Positions 5,621-6,784 of a stretch of DNA of 6,784 bases are shown here, piece after piece. Position 1 is the first letter of the stretch, and each line of letters opens with the position of its first letter. The translations under genes and the position numbers were made by a program. Below the pieces are notes generated by a model. The model had not been told where the DNA came from, did not search any database, and saw nothing but the letters and a program-made list of their open reading frames with translations. The stretch is taken from assembly GCA_002690755.1 (NCBI GenBank), contig NZFT01000070.1, positions 1-6,784 on the forward strand, in the 5' to 3' direction. The DNA is from Phycisphaerae bacterium (GTDB lineage Bacteria; Planctomycetota; Phycisphaerae; Phycisphaerales; SM1A02).

Positions 5621-6784
5621 TCAGCTGAACGCGGCGAGGATCATGCCGAAGTCGGCACCGTTGACGATGCCGTCGTCGTTGTAGTCGCCGGGGCCGCCGA
5701 CGTCGCCCCAGAGGGCGAGGAAGAGGCCGATGTCGGCGCCGGTCACGAGGCCGTCGCCGTTCAGGTCGTACGGGTTGTCGCCACCGCCGCCCGCGGGAAC
5801 GAACACGTTCGTCGTGGCGATGTCGTCGGTTCGGTAGATCTCGATCTCACCGACGCCCGCTTCCGGAGCGGAATCGGTGACGAACCAGAAGTTGTACTGG
5901 GTGCCCCAGCGGATGCTGTTGGCGAGGGGATCCTGTGCGTACTCGGAGGTGTACCAGGACACGGCGCCGCCGTTGGAGCTGGTGACCCAGCTGTTCGTCG
6001 CGTTCGGATCACCCGAGTGGCTGTTGGTGTCGTGGAAACCGATGTCCGAGACCGCGGTGCCGGCCGGGACGGGCACGGAGAAGCCGTTGACCGCGTCGTC
6101 GGAATTGTAGTTGTAGATCGCGTACTCGTATCGGTAGGTGCCGTCACCCTGGTCGATGACGTCGCTCGCCACGTGGACCCGGCCGTCGTTCGGGAAATCG
6201 ATGGCTTCGATGGTGACGGTGTCGCTGTTCTCCTCCCACGCGTAGATGGCGGGATCGCCGATGCTGGTGGGGCCGAAGGTGTCGAGGGGATAACCGCTGG
6301 ACGTGATGTTCCCGACACTGAACTCACGGTAGGACGCGTTGTTCATGTTGTTGCCGGAATCGGTGTCCTGATAGTGCAGGTACATCGCATCGACGTAGAA
6401 CTTCGCGTCGTCACCCCAAACGACGGAGTTGAGGTCGTAGATGCGGACCTGCAGGCGGCGACCGATGGTCGGCGTGGCGGCAGGAAGATTCTGGGGGGGA
6501 TAGGTGAAGTGGCCGGTCACCGGGTCGCACTGGTACCGCGGGGCGAGGCCGCCCTGCGAGCCGTTGAGCGAGCTCGAGTAGGGGTCGGCGCAGCCGGGTC
6601 CGAGGATTTCGGGGCAGCCGCTGCCGGCGGGCTGGCAGGGTCCGCAGCCGTTCAGCTGGAGGGCGCAGAAGCCGTCCTTGCACCAGGACTGTCCGATTTG
6701 GACGAGCCGGCCTTCGGCGAACCGGAACGCGTTCTGGGGGATCCGGGGATGTGCATCCGAATCAGCGTCCCAGAGGAGGTTCAC
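5621..6784 (-). CDS. Exported planctomycete protein with Cys cluster and C-terminal dockerin-like tail (partial, 5' end missing)
   Basis: The last 387 residues are present and the frame is open to the right edge. The edge codon GTG is not a credible start: no ribosome site can be seen and no signal peptide follows. Seven cysteines (35, 40, 47, 50, 57, 65, 86 of the visible part) cluster around 'WCKDGFCALQLNGCGPCQ' and 'GPGCADPYSSSLNG', which resembles an uncharacterised family I recall from planctomycetes. The middle (~95-330) is beta-rich and Asn/Thr/Asp-rich, with 'RRLQVRIYDLN', 'NNASYREFSV' and 'YRYEYAIYNYNSDDAVNGF', consistent with an extracellular beta-sandwich. After a PAGGGGD linker come two 12-residue calcium loops, D340-D351 (DLNGDGLVTGAD) and D367-D378 (DYNDDGIVNGAD), as in type I dockerins; the protein ends nine residues later. 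Such tails are frequent in Phycisphaerae and may act in surface attachment. Substrate and function are unknown. Confidence 0.88.
   Translation of the reverse strand: MNLLWDADSDAHPRIPQNAFRFAEGRLVQIGQSWCKDGFCALQLNGCGPCQPAGSGCPEILGPGCADPYSSSLNGSQGGLAPRYQCDPVTGHFTYPPQNLPAATPTIGRRLQVRIYDLNSVVWGDDAKFYVDAMYLHYQDTDSGNNMNNASYREFSVGNITSSGYPLDTFGPTSIGDPAIYAWEENSDTVTIEAIDFPNDGRVHVASDVIDQGDGTYRYEYAIYNYNSDDAVNGFSVPVPAGTAVSDIGFHDTNSHSGDPNATNSWVTSSNGGAVSWYTSEYAQDPLANSIRWGTQYNFWFVTDSAPEAGVGEIEIYRTDDIATTNVFVPAGGGGDNPYDLNGDGLVTGADIGLFLALWGDVGGPGDYNDDGIVNGADFGMILAAFS

Overview
The window is GC-rich with strongly G/C-ending codons and looks like a chromosomal segment of a planctomycete, most likely of the class Phycisphaerae. 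Two features support this. One is a very large secreted ThuA + DUF6797-like + LamG + beta-propeller protein, an architecture known mainly from Planctomycetota and Verrucomicrobiota. The other is a secreted protein ending in a tandem 'DLNGDG...GADIG / DYNDDG...GADFG' dockerin-like tail, a common C-terminus in Phycisphaerae. The placement rests on recognising these families by eye, not on a search.

Layout. Positions 1-650 (+) hold the 3' third of mnmG (tRNA wobble-uridine modification). Sixteen bases later a small membrane-anchored protein of unknown function (667-1161, +) follows, with its own good Shine-Dalgarno, probably in the same operon. The gap 1162-1418 holds a tRNA-Thr(TGT) gene on the minus strand (1216-1288), a weak promoter candidate on each strand, and a small hairpin. 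Positions 1419-5519 (+) encode a 1366-residue exported, cysteine-free multidomain protein. A 101-base convergent intergenic region holds a perfect 14-bp hairpin whose T-tract faces the minus strand. Positions 5621-6784 (-) hold the C-terminal 387 residues of a second exported protein, with a cysteine cluster at the visible N-terminal end and a dockerin-like pair of calcium-binding loops at the C-terminus. Its start lies beyond the right edge.

How the parts relate. The left end (mnmG and tRNA-Thr) is translation housekeeping. The right two genes are cell-surface or periplasmic proteins. The large protein looks like part of the carbohydrate-related extracytoplasmic repertoire of these bacteria, but no substrate can be assigned. 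The two secreted genes are convergent, so they are not an operon, and nothing visible makes them partners: the large protein shows no obvious cohesin. I see no mobile element, CRISPR array, phage gene or defence system. The most unusual item is the large protein, which lacks both cysteine and the haem-binding cytochrome c domain that often accompanies its relatives.
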